64,000 nt of DNA from JAHCHG01 sp041745765 (GTDB taxonomy: Bacteria > Acidobacteriota > Blastocatellia > Pyrinomonadales > Pyrinomonadaceae), in the NCBI GenBank assembly GCA_041745765.1, contig JBGTIH010000062.1, forward strand, positions 1-64,000, written 5' to 3'. This document shows, one piece after another, positions 17,240 to 25,651 of the stretch. Position 1 is the first letter of the stretch; the number at the start of each line of letters is the position of its first letter. The translations under genes were made by a program, and so were the position numbers. The notes beneath the pieces are model-generated. The model saw only the letters and a list, made by a program, of their open reading frames with translations. It searched no databases and was not told where the DNA came from.

Positions 17240-18781
17240 TTGATTTTACGAATGGAAAACGAAGTTCAGGAAAGCGAAAAAATCGAAAATGTGCGCGTTT
17301 TGCGGCTGTGGCAGATGATCTTTCTCGGCAAGGGAACGCTTGTGCGCCAGCTTATTCACGCCATTATCAGCGTCGCGCTTCGTTTGTTTTTCCGGCGGAT
17401 CGAAGCGGTCAATGCCGAAAACGTGCCGCCGGAAGGCGCGATTATTTTCGTGCTAAATCATCCGAACGGCTTGGTTGATCCCGCGCTCGTTTTTGTTTCG
17501 CTCATCCGGCGCGTTTCGTTTCTTGCCAAATCCACGCTTTTCGATATTCCGGTCGCCGGATTTTTGCTGCGGACATTCGAGATTTTGCCCGTTGCGCGGC
17601 GCGTTGATTCGGCGGGCGATATGTCGAAAAACCGGATGACGTTTCAGAATTGTTTTGACCTGCTCGTCAAAGGACGCTGCATCGCCATTTTTCCCGAAGG
17701 AATCTCGCACAACGAAACAAAGCTCCAGCCCTTAAAAACCGGCGCGGCACGCATCGCGCTCGGCGCACTCGGATTTACGGAAGAAGAAGAGAAAGAAAAA
17801 TTTCAGATTTCAGAAAATGAAGAAACAAATGACGAAGGACAAAGGTCAAAGGACGAAACCAATCCAAAATCCAAAATCCAAAATCTAAAATTAAAAGTCA
17901 TGGCTGTCGGGCTTTATTACACTTCAAAAACGTCTTTTCGGAGCGAGGCTTTGATTCGTTACGGCGATCTGATCGAAGTCGAGCCGGTTGAATTAGACGA
18001 AAACGGCGAACCGCCGCGCGAAGCCGTCTATGCGCTGAACGCGAAGATCGAAGACGCTTTGCGAAAAGTAACGCTCAATCTCGAATCGCAAAGCGAACTC
18101 GACACCGTTCTCAAAGCTGAAGCGTTGTTTTCGTCCGTTTACGAAAATCTTTTGTTTAAAGACACGCTGACGCAGAGTTTTAACCGTTTGCAATCGCTCG
18201 CCGAAAAATACGCGCTTTTGGAAAAAAACGATCCGCAGAAAATGAGCGAACTCGGCGAAAAGGTAACGCGCTACGAAAACGCCCTGAAAACGAGCGGCGT
18301 CACGGCGGAGAGTCTTTCGGTTCTGCATCATCCGACATCTTATGTGTTTCGCTATTTAATCTTGCGCGTCCTGTTTTTGCTGATTCTCGCGCCGCTTGCC
18401 GTCATCGGCGCGATCATTCATTCGCCCGCTTATTTTTTCTCAAATCTTCTGGGGCGCACCGTGACGACGCACGACGTAGATGCTGCCGGTTCTTCGTCTA
18501 AAATAATTGCCGCGATGATCTTTATGCCGCTAACGTGGCTGATAGTTGCGCTTGTTATACTTTTTTTTTTCGGCTGGCAGCTTGCGCTTATTTCGATTCC
18601 GGCGACGATTTTGTGCGGTTATATCGCGCTTCGTTCGTCGGAAACGTTGATTGATCTGAACGTCTGGATAAAATCGGCGTGGCTTCTTTTTCGCCAGCGT
18701 GCGCTCTTTCTTCGATTACTCGTCCGGCGCAAATCTTTGCAGGAAGAGATCGGCGATATTATCGAAAAAGACGAGAGATGA
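17240..18781 (+). CDS. PlsC-type lysophospholipid/glycerol-phosphate acyltransferase
   Basis: The 513-residue membrane acyltransferase has the catalytic NHxxxxD-type motif NHPNGLVDP near residue 72, a second block with FEILPVARR, and FPEGISHNE near residue 150 (the PEG(I/T)S phosphate-binding motif). A C-terminal extension (about 370-475) contains several hydrophobic helices, as in the eukaryotic-style Gpt/Sct family rather than short bacterial PlsC. It should transfer acyl chains to glycerol-3-phosphate, lysophosphatidate or a related lipid. Start ATG 17252 (MENEV) is an alternative to TTG/ATG-type starts nearer 17240. A heptameric array at 17829-17898 inserts about 23 low-complexity residues (197-220). 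The TGA stop overlaps the ATG of the next gene. Confidence 0.85.
   Translation: MILRMENEVQESEKIENVRVLRLWQMIFLGKGTLVRQLIHAIISVALRLFFRRIEAVNAENVPPEGAIIFVLNHPNGLVDPALVFVSLIRRVSFLAKSTLFDIPVAGFLLRTFEILPVARRVDSAGDMSKNRMTFQNCFDLLVKGRCIAIFPEGISHNETKLQPLKTGAARIALGALGFTEEEEKEKFQISENEETNDEGQRSKDETNPKSKIQNLKLKVMAVGLYYTSKTSFRSEALIRYGDLIEVEPVELDENGEPPREAVYALNAKIEDALRKVTLNLESQSELDTVLKAEALFSSVYENLLFKDTLTQSFNRLQSLAEKYALLEKNDPQKMSELGEKVTRYENALKTSGVTAESLSVLHHPTSYVFRYLILRVLFLLILAPLAVIGAIIHSPAYFFSNLLGRTVTTHDVDAAGSSSKIIAAMIFMPLTWLIVALVILFFFGWQLALISIPATILCGYIALRSSETLIDLNVWIKSAWLLFRQRALFLRLLVRRKSLQEEIGDIIEKDER
17829..17898. repeat. heptameric array inside acyltransferase gene
   Basis: Ten 7-base units: atgacga, aggacaa, aggtcaa, aggacga, aaccaat, three ccaaaat, ctaaaat, taaaagt. 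It is read in frame as EGQRSKDETNPKSKIQNLK, nearly the same peptide (SKIQNPKSKI) as the mfd insert at 13751-13827. Confidence 0.9.
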
Positions 18782-19614
18782 AAATATTCTTTTTAACCGC
18801 CTTTGCACTCGTTTGTTTCGCGCTTAATTCGATTCTGTGCCGCCTTGCGCTTCGGACGGACGAGATTGACGCGCCGAGTTTTACGGCAATCCGGCTCGTT
18901 TCGGGCGCGCTTGTTTTATTCATTATTTATTCGTTTTTCGGTAGAAAAGATACGGAAACAACTAAAGGAAATTGGCTTTCCGCGTTTTTTCTTTTCGCGT
19001 ATGCGATCTGTTTTTCGTTTGCCTATACCAGTTTGACGACCGCGACGGGAGCGTTGATTCTTTTCGGTTCGGTGCAGGCGACGATGCTGATTTTCGCCGT
19101 CGTTTCCGGTGAACGACCGAAGATTTTGGAATGGCTCGGATTTTTAATCGCTATTGCGGGTTTGATCTATCTGGTTTTTCCCGGCTTGAGTGCGCCGCCG
19201 CTCGTCTTTTCGCTTCTGATGAGCTGCGCGGGAATTGCGTGGGGGTTTTACACCTTGCGCGGCAAATCGAGCGCAAATCCGCTCGCCGAAACGACCGGAA
19301 ATTTTATCCGCACGATTCCGTTTATGTTTGCGGCGTTTCTGCCGTTCGTTTATCAAACGAATTTATCGGCGAAAGGCGTTTTGCTCGCCGTTCTTTCCGG
19401 CGCAATCGCTTCGGGAATCGGTTATTCGGTCTGGTATGCCGCGCTGAAATTTCACACGGCGGCGCGGGCGGCGATTCTGCAGCTTTCCGTTCCGGCAATC
19501 GCCGCCGCCAGCGGAGTTGTTTTATTAAATGAACCGCTTTCGCTTCGATTATTGCTGGCAAGTGGTCTGATCTTAGGCGGAATCGCGCTGGCAATCAAAG
19601 GACGTAAAGTTTAA
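18778..19614 (+). CDS. EamA/DMT family transporter
   Basis: A 278-residue polytopic membrane protein with about ten hydrophobic helices in two EamA repeats, the drug/metabolite transporter fold. Typical features are NSILCRLALR after helix 1, GALILFGSVQATMLIF in the first repeat, and AAILQLSVPAIAAASGVVLL plus NEPLSLRLLLASGLILGGI in the second. ATG 18778 overlaps the TGA of the acyltransferase (ATGA), indicating translational coupling; an upstream in-frame start at 18679 would bury 100 bases in the preceding gene and is less likely. Substrate is unknown; DMT members export amino acids, nucleobases or other metabolites. Confidence 0.88.
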   Translation: MKIFFLTAFALVCFALNSILCRLALRTDEIDAPSFTAIRLVSGALVLFIIYSFFGRKDTETTKGNWLSAFFLFAYAICFSFAYTSLTTATGALILFGSVQATMLIFAVVSGERPKILEWLGFLIAIAGLIYLVFPGLSAPPLVFSLLMSCAGIAWGFYTLRGKSSANPLAETTGNFIRTIPFMFAAFLPFVYQTNLSAKGVLLAVLSGAIASGIGYSVWYAALKFHTAARAAILQLSVPAIAAASGVVLLNEPLSLRLLLASGLILGGIALAIKGRKV

Positions 19615-19654
19615 TCTGCAAAACGGTTTTATTAAGGAATCCGGCATATGAAAA

Positions 19655-19694
19655 AAAGTTTGGAGTCCCTGCTTTAGCAAGAACTCCAAACTTT
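19655..19694. terminator. convergent-gene terminator, GTTTGGAGTCCC palindrome family
   Basis: AAAGTTTGGAGT mirrors ACTCCAAACTTT. The left half AAAGTTTGGAGTCCC is identical to the reverse complement of the right end of the element at 17083-17153. It sits between the plus-strand transporter and minus-strand ald, so it can serve both. Confidence 0.8.
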
Positions 19695-19717
19695 CTGTAA
19701 GTTACGCGTTGGCGTGA

Positions 19718-20857
19718 TTAACTGTTTGCTTTAGCGGCGAGTCCGTCGATCAAATCGGTAAGCGGCGTATATTCCAAATCTTGCGCTTCGGCAACGGCTT
19801 CGTAGGTCAATTTTCCGCCGTAGGTATTTACGCCTTCCGCCAAACCTTTATCATTTTGAATCGCTTTTTCAAAACCTTTATTGGCAAGCGCGAGTGCATA
19901 CGGCAAGGTCGCGTTGGTTAAAGCGAAAGTCGAAGTTCGCGGAACCGCTCCGGGCATATTTGCCACGCAGTAATGCAAAACGCCTTCTTCGTAATAAGTC
20001 GGGTTCGAATGCGTCGTTGCGTGCGTCGTTTCAAAACATCCGCCCTGATCAACCGCTACATCAACGAGAACTGAACCGTTCGGAATGTCTATAAGCATAT
20101 CGCGCGTAACTAATTTCGGAGCCGCCGCGCCGACGACCAAAACGCCGCCGATAACCAGATCGGCGCGTGAGATAGCTTCGTGAATTTGATAACGGCTCGA
20201 AGCAAGCGTTTGCACTTTTGACAGAAAAATATCGTCCAATTGGCGCAGACGGTCGAGATTTATATCAATGATCGTTACGTGCGCTCCCAAACCGACCGCC
20301 ATTTTTGCCGCTTCCGTGCCGACCACGCCGCCACCCAGGATGACGACATTCGCCGCCGGAACTCCCGGAACGCCGCCGAGCAAAATGCCTTTGCCGCCGT
20401 TCATTTTTTCCAAGTAAGTCGCGCCAACCTGCACGCTCATTCTGCCCGCGACTTCCGACATCGGAGTCAGCAGCGGCAAGCGACCTTGACGGTCTGTAAT
20501 CGTTTCATACGCTACGCCCGTAACTTTGCGTTCCATCATTTGTTTGGTCAATTCAAATTCCGGCGCGAGATGCAGATATGTGAAAAGCAGTTGATTTTCA
20601 CGCATCCGCGGATATTCCGGCGCAATCGGTTCTTTAACCTTGACGATCATATCGCCCGTTTCCCAAACCTCGTCCGCTGTTTCGATCATCGTCGCGCCGG
20701 CTTGAACGTATTGTTCGTCGGCAAAACCCGAACCTTCACCAGCCGATTTTTGCACAAAAAGTTCGTGTCCGGCATCCTTTAGAGCCTGCACGCCCGCCGG
20801 TGTCAGCCCGACGCGGTATTCGTTATCTTTAATTTCTTTCGGTAATCCGATCTTCAT
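19718..20857 (-). CDS. ald: alanine dehydrogenase
   Basis: Cytoplasmic NAD-dependent enzyme interconverting L-alanine and pyruvate plus ammonia. The N-terminus MKIGLPKEIKDNEYRVGLTP is the family signature. The substrate-binding Lys (IVKVKEP, K75) and catalytic His (YLHLAPE, H96) fall at the same numbers as in characterised AlaDH. The Rossmann glycine motif ILGGGVVGTEAA (175-180) and VDVAVDQGGCFE are present. Length 379 is normal (~370). A free-standing gene, convergent with the EamA transporter. Confidence 0.96.
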   Translation of the reverse strand: MKIGLPKEIKDNEYRVGLTPAGVQALKDAGHELFVQKSAGEGSGFADEQYVQAGATMIETADEVWETGDMIVKVKEPIAPEYPRMRENQLLFTYLHLAPEFELTKQMMERKVTGVAYETITDRQGRLPLLTPMSEVAGRMSVQVGATYLEKMNGGKGILLGGVPGVPAANVVILGGGVVGTEAAKMAVGLGAHVTIIDINLDRLRQLDDIFLSKVQTLASSRYQIHEAISRADLVIGGVLVVGAAAPKLVTRDMLIDIPNGSVLVDVAVDQGGCFETTHATTHSNPTYYEEGVLHYCVANMPGAVPRTSTFALTNATLPYALALANKGFEKAIQNDKGLAEGVNTYGGKLTYEAVAEAQDLEYTPLTDLIDGLAAKANS

Positions 20858-20984
20858 TTAATAAATTCTCCAGAATGTAAAATAGATTTTTTTAATAGCG
20901 TTTTAGCAAATCAATAAAATACCATTTGAACTGGGTAAAAACAATTTGCCGCAATTGAAATTGTCCAAAGTATTTCGAGCGATC

Positions 20985-22763
20985 TTAAAATTCCCAGAAA
21001 ACCGGAATCAGAAATGTCGCCATCAGCCAGAAGATTATGTTCAGCGGCGTTCCGACTTTGACAAAATCGAAAAATTTATATTGTCCGGGACCGTAGATCA
21101 TCGTGTTGGTTTGATACCCGACTGGAGTCATAAAGCTCGCCGAAGCCGCAAAAGTTACCGCCACTAGAAACGGCTGCGGATTTACGCCGAGAGTCGCGGC
21201 GGTCGCAATTGCAATCGGCGCAAGGAGCGCGGCGGTCGCATTATTCGACATCGTTTCCGTCAAAACCGAAGTTAATAAATAAAATGCCGAAACGAGCGCG
21301 ACTAAACCGAGCGTGCCGACCGATGAAACGATATTCGAAGCGATCAGACGCGCCGCACCGCTTTGTTCGAGGGCGATGCCGAGCGACAAAACTCCGGCAA
21401 GCAGGAAGATAATTTTCCAGTCAATCGCCTGATACGCTTCATCGAGCGTGATGCATTTAAACAAAATCAGCAGAATCGCCCCGACCACCGACGCGACGAC
21501 AATCGGCGCAAAACCCAAACTCGCGGCTAAAACCACACCCGCCACGATTGCTATGGAAAAAAGAACTTTATTGCGCCGAAATTCGACGGATTCCATTTCG
21601 GAAGCAATGATAAAATCATTGCTGCGTTTGAAGGCATTGAGCCGTTCGAGATGTATTTCAACTAAAAGCAGATCGCCCGCGCTCAGCACCGTAGCGGAAA
21701 TCTTTTCGCGCAGAAGTCTGCCGCGATGCCGCATCGCAAGCACGGTCGCGCCGTAGTTTTCGCGGAAATTAGACGTTCTCAAAGTCTGCCCGACCAGTCC
21801 TGAACTCGGCGCGATGACGACTTCGAGAAGACGGAAATCTTCCGAAGAAATGCTTTCATCGCCCCATTTCGCCTGCGGTTTGAGCCGAATTCCCTCGCGC
21901 TCCTGCATCGCGCGGATTTTTTCCAGATCGCACCGGACAAGCAAAATATCGTCCGCCATCAAAACCACATCCGGACCGGGTTGGTGAAAAACATCATCTT
22001 TACGCCGGATTTCCAGAATGGCAATATCCAAATCATGTACGATCGCCGAGTTTTTAATTTTTTGTCCGACCGATGCGGCTTCGGGCAAAATCACGATTTC
22101 GGTCAGATATTCATTGAGCGCGAAGGCTTCCGTCAGATCGCCCTCGCCGCGCCGTTCGGGAATCAGTTTGATGCCGATGAGCAGCATATAAGTCGTGCCG
22201 ACGGCAAACATCAACAAGCCGAGCGGGGCAAATTCGAACATCGAAAACGCCCTGATTCCGTTTTCTTCGGCAATCGAAGAAACGAGAATATTGGTCGAAG
22301 TCCCGATCAGAGTGCAAACGCCGCCGAACATCGAGGCGAACGAAATCGGCATTAAAATCTTTGACGCGCTGATGTGCGTTTCCCGGGCAACGCCGAGCAG
22401 AATCGGCAAAAAAATCGCAATCACCGGCGTGTTATTGATAAAAGCCGACAAAACACCGACCAGAATCATCACGACCAGCATCGCTACAAGAAAACTTTTT
22501 TTGAAAATTTTATTAACGAACGTGCCGAGAAAACTGACCGCGCCGGTCTTAAAAAGCCCCGCACTCAAAATAAACATCGCGCCGACGGTGATCGTCGCCG
22601 TATTGCTGAAACCCGACAGCCCTTGCGTCGGCGAAATAATGCCGCTGACCAGAAGCAGAGCCATCACGAGCAGGGCGACCAGATCAACCGGCAGTTTTTC
22701 CGTAACGAACAGAAAAACGGCGAGAAGAAGCACGGCAAAAACGAATATCATTTCATACGACAT
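20985..22763 (-). CDS. SLC13/DASS family permease with TrkA-C domains
   Basis: The 592-residue inner-membrane carrier has a first bundle of helices (about 1-190), a cytoplasmic insert (about 205-375) containing two RCK_C/TrkA-C modules (FRLLEVVIAPSSGLVGQTL starts the second), and a second helical half. The NNTPV motif in ILVGVLSAFINNTPVIAIFL and SNNATAALLAPI near the C-terminus are the paired SNT-like substrate/cation loops of the DASS fold. Proteins of this layout transport sulfate or dicarboxylates, usually with Na+; substrate cannot be chosen here. Transcribed alone, with the terminator of the next gene upstream. Confidence 0.9.
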   Translation of the reverse strand: MSYEMIFVFAVLLLAVFLFVTEKLPVDLVALLVMALLLVSGIISPTQGLSGFSNTATITVGAMFILSAGLFKTGAVSFLGTFVNKIFKKSFLVAMLVVMILVGVLSAFINNTPVIAIFLPILLGVARETHISASKILMPISFASMFGGVCTLIGTSTNILVSSIAEENGIRAFSMFEFAPLGLLMFAVGTTYMLLIGIKLIPERRGEGDLTEAFALNEYLTEIVILPEAASVGQKIKNSAIVHDLDIAILEIRRKDDVFHQPGPDVVLMADDILLVRCDLEKIRAMQEREGIRLKPQAKWGDESISSEDFRLLEVVIAPSSGLVGQTLRTSNFRENYGATVLAMRHRGRLLREKISATVLSAGDLLLVEIHLERLNAFKRSNDFIIASEMESVEFRRNKVLFSIAIVAGVVLAASLGFAPIVVASVVGAILLILFKCITLDEAYQAIDWKIIFLLAGVLSLGIALEQSGAARLIASNIVSSVGTLGLVALVSAFYLLTSVLTETMSNNATAALLAPIAIATAATLGVNPQPFLVAVTFAASASFMTPVGYQTNTMIYGPGQYKFFDFVKVGTPLNIIFWLMATFLIPVFWEF

Positions 22764-22815
22764 ATTTTATAAATCGGCAGAAAAATGTGAAAATCAGATA
22801 AACCCAGTATAAATA

Positions 22816-22850
22816 AAAAACCGCAACTGAACAAAAACAGTTGCGGTTTT
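22816..22850 (-). terminator. intrinsic terminator of the pilin-like gene
   Basis: AAAAACCGCAACTG pairs with CAGTTGCGGTTTT over an 8-base A-rich loop, directly 3' of the gene ending at 22905. Confidence 0.9.
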
Positions 22851-22904
22851 CCGTTTACGGATAATTCGAGCATTGCAATAATATATTGCTTCTTTACATT
22901 TCTT

Positions 22905-23345
22905 TTATTCATCAATCGGCGGATCATCAACGGTTGCCGGTTCGCCGTTTCTGTCTGCGCCGCGCAAAACTGCGGTTTGGTCAATAAAAAATGAACGTTT
23001 CCCGCTTTTTCCGTATCTCTGCGGGACGGCTGAAACCCGGAATTCCGCCGGTTGATTCGGCGCACTGCTGATGATCGTAATTGTAAACCGGTAAGAGTAT
23101 TTTTCGCCCGTCGCTAAAACGGAATCAATAATACCTATATTTCCTAATTCTTCAAAAGTTCCGAAATTTCCGTTCCCCGCTGTCGCCATAAATGTCATTT
23201 GTGCGCCCGCAAGAGTTCGCAGAGTTTGCATTACAAATTTTTCATTTCTGATTCGCGGCGAGCTTTTCGCTTGAACGGCTTCGGTAAAACCTGAGCCGAT
23301 CAAAAATAAAACGAGAAAAAGTTTGACAAAAAATCCGGCAGGCAT
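22905..23345 (-). CDS. secreted pseudopilin-like protein
   Basis: 146 residues with a standard signal peptide (cleavage after VQA near residue 26). The mature part shows the T-L-R-T-L-x-x-A-Q start, a G-x-F-x-E-L-G-x-I-G-I-I-D-S-V-L-A-T-G-x-K core and an SFFIDQTAVLR end, which recur in Acidobacteriota type II pseudopilin-like (GspG-like) proteins as I recall them. Unlike true pilins there is no prepilin GFTLIE-type helix, so it is probably exported by Sec and released to the periplasm. AAGGAG precedes ATG 23345. The C-terminal tail is Asp/Pro-rich. Confidence 0.65.
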   Translation of the reverse strand: MPAGFFVKLFLVLFLIGSGFTEAVQAKSSPRIRNEKFVMQTLRTLAGAQMTFMATAGNGNFGTFEELGNIGIIDSVLATGEKYSYRFTITIISSAPNQPAEFRVSAVPQRYGKSGKRSFFIDQTAVLRGADRNGEPATVDDPPIDE

Positions 23346-23474
23346 AAATTTAATTCTCCTTGAAGTTTGACATTAGTGAGAGTAGAACTTCGGATTCTCA
23401 CTTGTCTAAGTGTATCAAATACCTGCCGGACATTGCTATAAAAATTAATTCTCGACCAGATCAATTTGCGATTG

Positions 23475-25595
23475 TTATTGTTGGTGCTGCCATATAAACT
23501 TAATTTTTGCGGGCAGACTTTTTGTAAATTTGTTTTCGGCAATTAGTACCAACTCGCTGTCCCTTCTCGGCACTTGAACAATCAATTCCGAAGTACCGTC
23601 AGTATTTTTTGATTTTTCCGTTGCGGGCAGTCTTACCTCGCGTCCGTCAATTAATGCTCTGACGGCAGTTATCGGTTCACCCGAATGATTACGAATGTCA
23701 TAATTGAGTTTGACGGTCGTGTCGGACACTTCTTTAATTTGCGGCGAATTAATTTTAATTACCGGAGGCAGTATTTTGGCAATGCTTAACGGCGCATCTT
23801 TACGATTGGCTTTTTTATTGGCAAGTTTTACTGCTGATGATTCATCAACGGTTTGCAGAATCGTATCAATTACGTCGGGTCGGTAAAAATAAGCCTTGAA
23901 TAAATGATTCGGAAAAAAATCTGCCGCCGCGTCTGCGCCGTTGTTGACGTGCCAGCCGATCAGATCTTCGGCATCGGGCGAAGCGTCATAATAGCCCGAA
24001 GGTGTCCATAAAATCCAACGCCCGCTGCCGTCATTCGGCGCGAAAAACGCCATCAATTCTTGTCCGTCAGACGTGCGATGCCAGCGAATAGTGCCGTCGC
24101 CGTACATTACTACGGCAATTTTCCCGGTTTTGTCGGTATTGATGGCTCTTGCATTTGACGGTGAATGTATTTGCCATAATTCCTCTCCGTCGCTGTTATA
24201 CAATCTCAAATACCAACCTGTTCCGAGCAGAAATGTTTTTTCGTCGGGTAAAATCGCCAGACTATGCGAATCTTCATAGTCGAGCAATTCAAGTTTGCGA
24301 CCGTTCAAAGTCGGAGTTTTTCCTTTCCGCTTCCAATCACGAATCTCTAATTTTTTGGAGTTGATTCGCGCCGGCTTTAAGTTTTCCCTTCGACTGCTTT
24401 CAAACTCCAATTTCCGTTCAGTAACTGAAAATATCGTCGGAAATTTATCGTATCGTTGATTTGCAAATCGAAATTGCGTCGCTTTTTCGTTGATTAAAAT
24501 ACCTTCAAACGAAAGATTAAAATCCGCTGCTTTCGCATCTACAAAAACGTTTCGCCGACCGTTTGTATCTAAAGTTCCCCATCCCGCTGGACCTGCCGCT
24601 GCGAAAACTACACCACCGTCCGGCAGAGACTTTATGTCATAGATGGATCTGATTCCTATAGCCGTTTCCTGGAACTCGCGCCCGTTTGTCCAGTAGCAAA
24701 TCGAATTAATCCCGGTTTTTATATTTCCGATTCTTCCGACAGCATAGAGCGTTCGCCCATCTGCCGACCACGTGACGACCGATAATTCACCGTTGCGGAC
24801 ATTACTTAAATCCGGTTCATAGAGAACACTTAAATCAGTTGAAGATAAGACTTTCACTTGCAGCACATCGGCAAAACCGACGGCGATACTCGCTCCGTCG
24901 GGTGAAAACTTAACTCCGACGGGTATTCCGCGACTTTGCATTGATTGTTTTTTTACCAGCCGCAATTCATCTTCATCAAGTTCATAAAGCCTTAAATAGC
25001 CATCGAACGAACTTGTTACCAACCGTCTGCCGGTCGAATCAAAACTTAAAAACTCGCCGCGAACCGGGTAATTTCTGTCTTCTCCGATTATTTGGTAATT
25101 ATCCGTTTTATATATTTTGATACCGGAAGTAGGTGCTATTGATACACCTAAGTATTTTCCGTCGGGAGAATACTCGAGATGCTGGATCACATGCGGTAAA
25201 TTTGTGATTCGCTTGATGATTTTTCCGCTTTCGCGGTCAAACAGATAAATACAATTTGCGTTGTCCCATTCATATCCGGTCCAGCCTCCGGCGGCAATCG
25301 TATTTCCATCAGGCGAAATGGCAACCGTAAAAATCTTTCCTTCGTGGTCTGTTCCAATTGGCGGACGTAAAATATTTAAGAGTATTCCGCTGGCAAGTTC
25401 CCATACTCGAACCGTTTTATCTTCCGAAGCAGTTACCAGATAAGTTCCCGTTGCATCTACGCTTACTCTCGATATTTTGCCGGTATGCGATCCGGTTTCA
25501 ATCCTTAAAACCGGATCATTCGGAACTTGTTGTCCGGTTAGAGTGGTATTTGTAGGGAATAAAAAAAATAATAGAAAAAAGATTGTTAGTTTCAT
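23475..25595 (-). CDS. exported WD40-repeat protein
   Basis: 706 residues. A signal peptide (about 1-21) is followed by WD40 blades across about 30-340, seen as HTGKISRVSVDATGTYLVTASEDKTVRVWELA and similar VAISPDGNTIAAGGW units, and further blades near 470-520. Next comes a segment RWILWTPSGYYDASP then LIGWHVNNG (about 520-550), a module that in many bacteria links WD40 propellers to caspase-like (peptidase C14) domains. No caspase domain is present; the C-terminus ends in a beta-rich region (about 600-700). Probably a periplasmic or surface scaffold; partner unknown. Confidence 0.8.
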   Translation of the reverse strand: MKLTIFFLLFFLFPTNTTLTGQQVPNDPVLRIETGSHTGKISRVSVDATGTYLVTASEDKTVRVWELASGILLNILRPPIGTDHEGKIFTVAISPDGNTIAAGGWTGYEWDNANCIYLFDRESGKIIKRITNLPHVIQHLEYSPDGKYLGVSIAPTSGIKIYKTDNYQIIGEDRNYPVRGEFLSFDSTGRRLVTSSFDGYLRLYELDEDELRLVKKQSMQSRGIPVGVKFSPDGASIAVGFADVLQVKVLSSTDLSVLYEPDLSNVRNGELSVVTWSADGRTLYAVGRIGNIKTGINSICYWTNGREFQETAIGIRSIYDIKSLPDGGVVFAAAGPAGWGTLDTNGRRNVFVDAKAADFNLSFEGILINEKATQFRFANQRYDKFPTIFSVTERKLEFESSRRENLKPARINSKKLEIRDWKRKGKTPTLNGRKLELLDYEDSHSLAILPDEKTFLLGTGWYLRLYNSDGEELWQIHSPSNARAINTDKTGKIAVVMYGDGTIRWHRTSDGQELMAFFAPNDGSGRWILWTPSGYYDASPDAEDLIGWHVNNGADAAADFFPNHLFKAYFYRPDVIDTILQTVDESSAVKLANKKANRKDAPLSIAKILPPVIKINSPQIKEVSDTTVKLNYDIRNHSGEPITAVRALIDGREVRLPATEKSKNTDGTSELIVQVPRRDSELVLIAENKFTKSLPAKIKFIWQHQQ

Positions 25596-25651
25596 AAGGC
25601 TTTATTGTGTAATTTTGCTGGGTTGTTATTAAATTCACCAGTTTTTTGGTG

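Noticed and set aside
18679..18777. Upstream extension of the EamA transporter
   Set aside because: Would overlap the acyltransferase by ~100 bases; ATGA overlap at 18778 is a better start.
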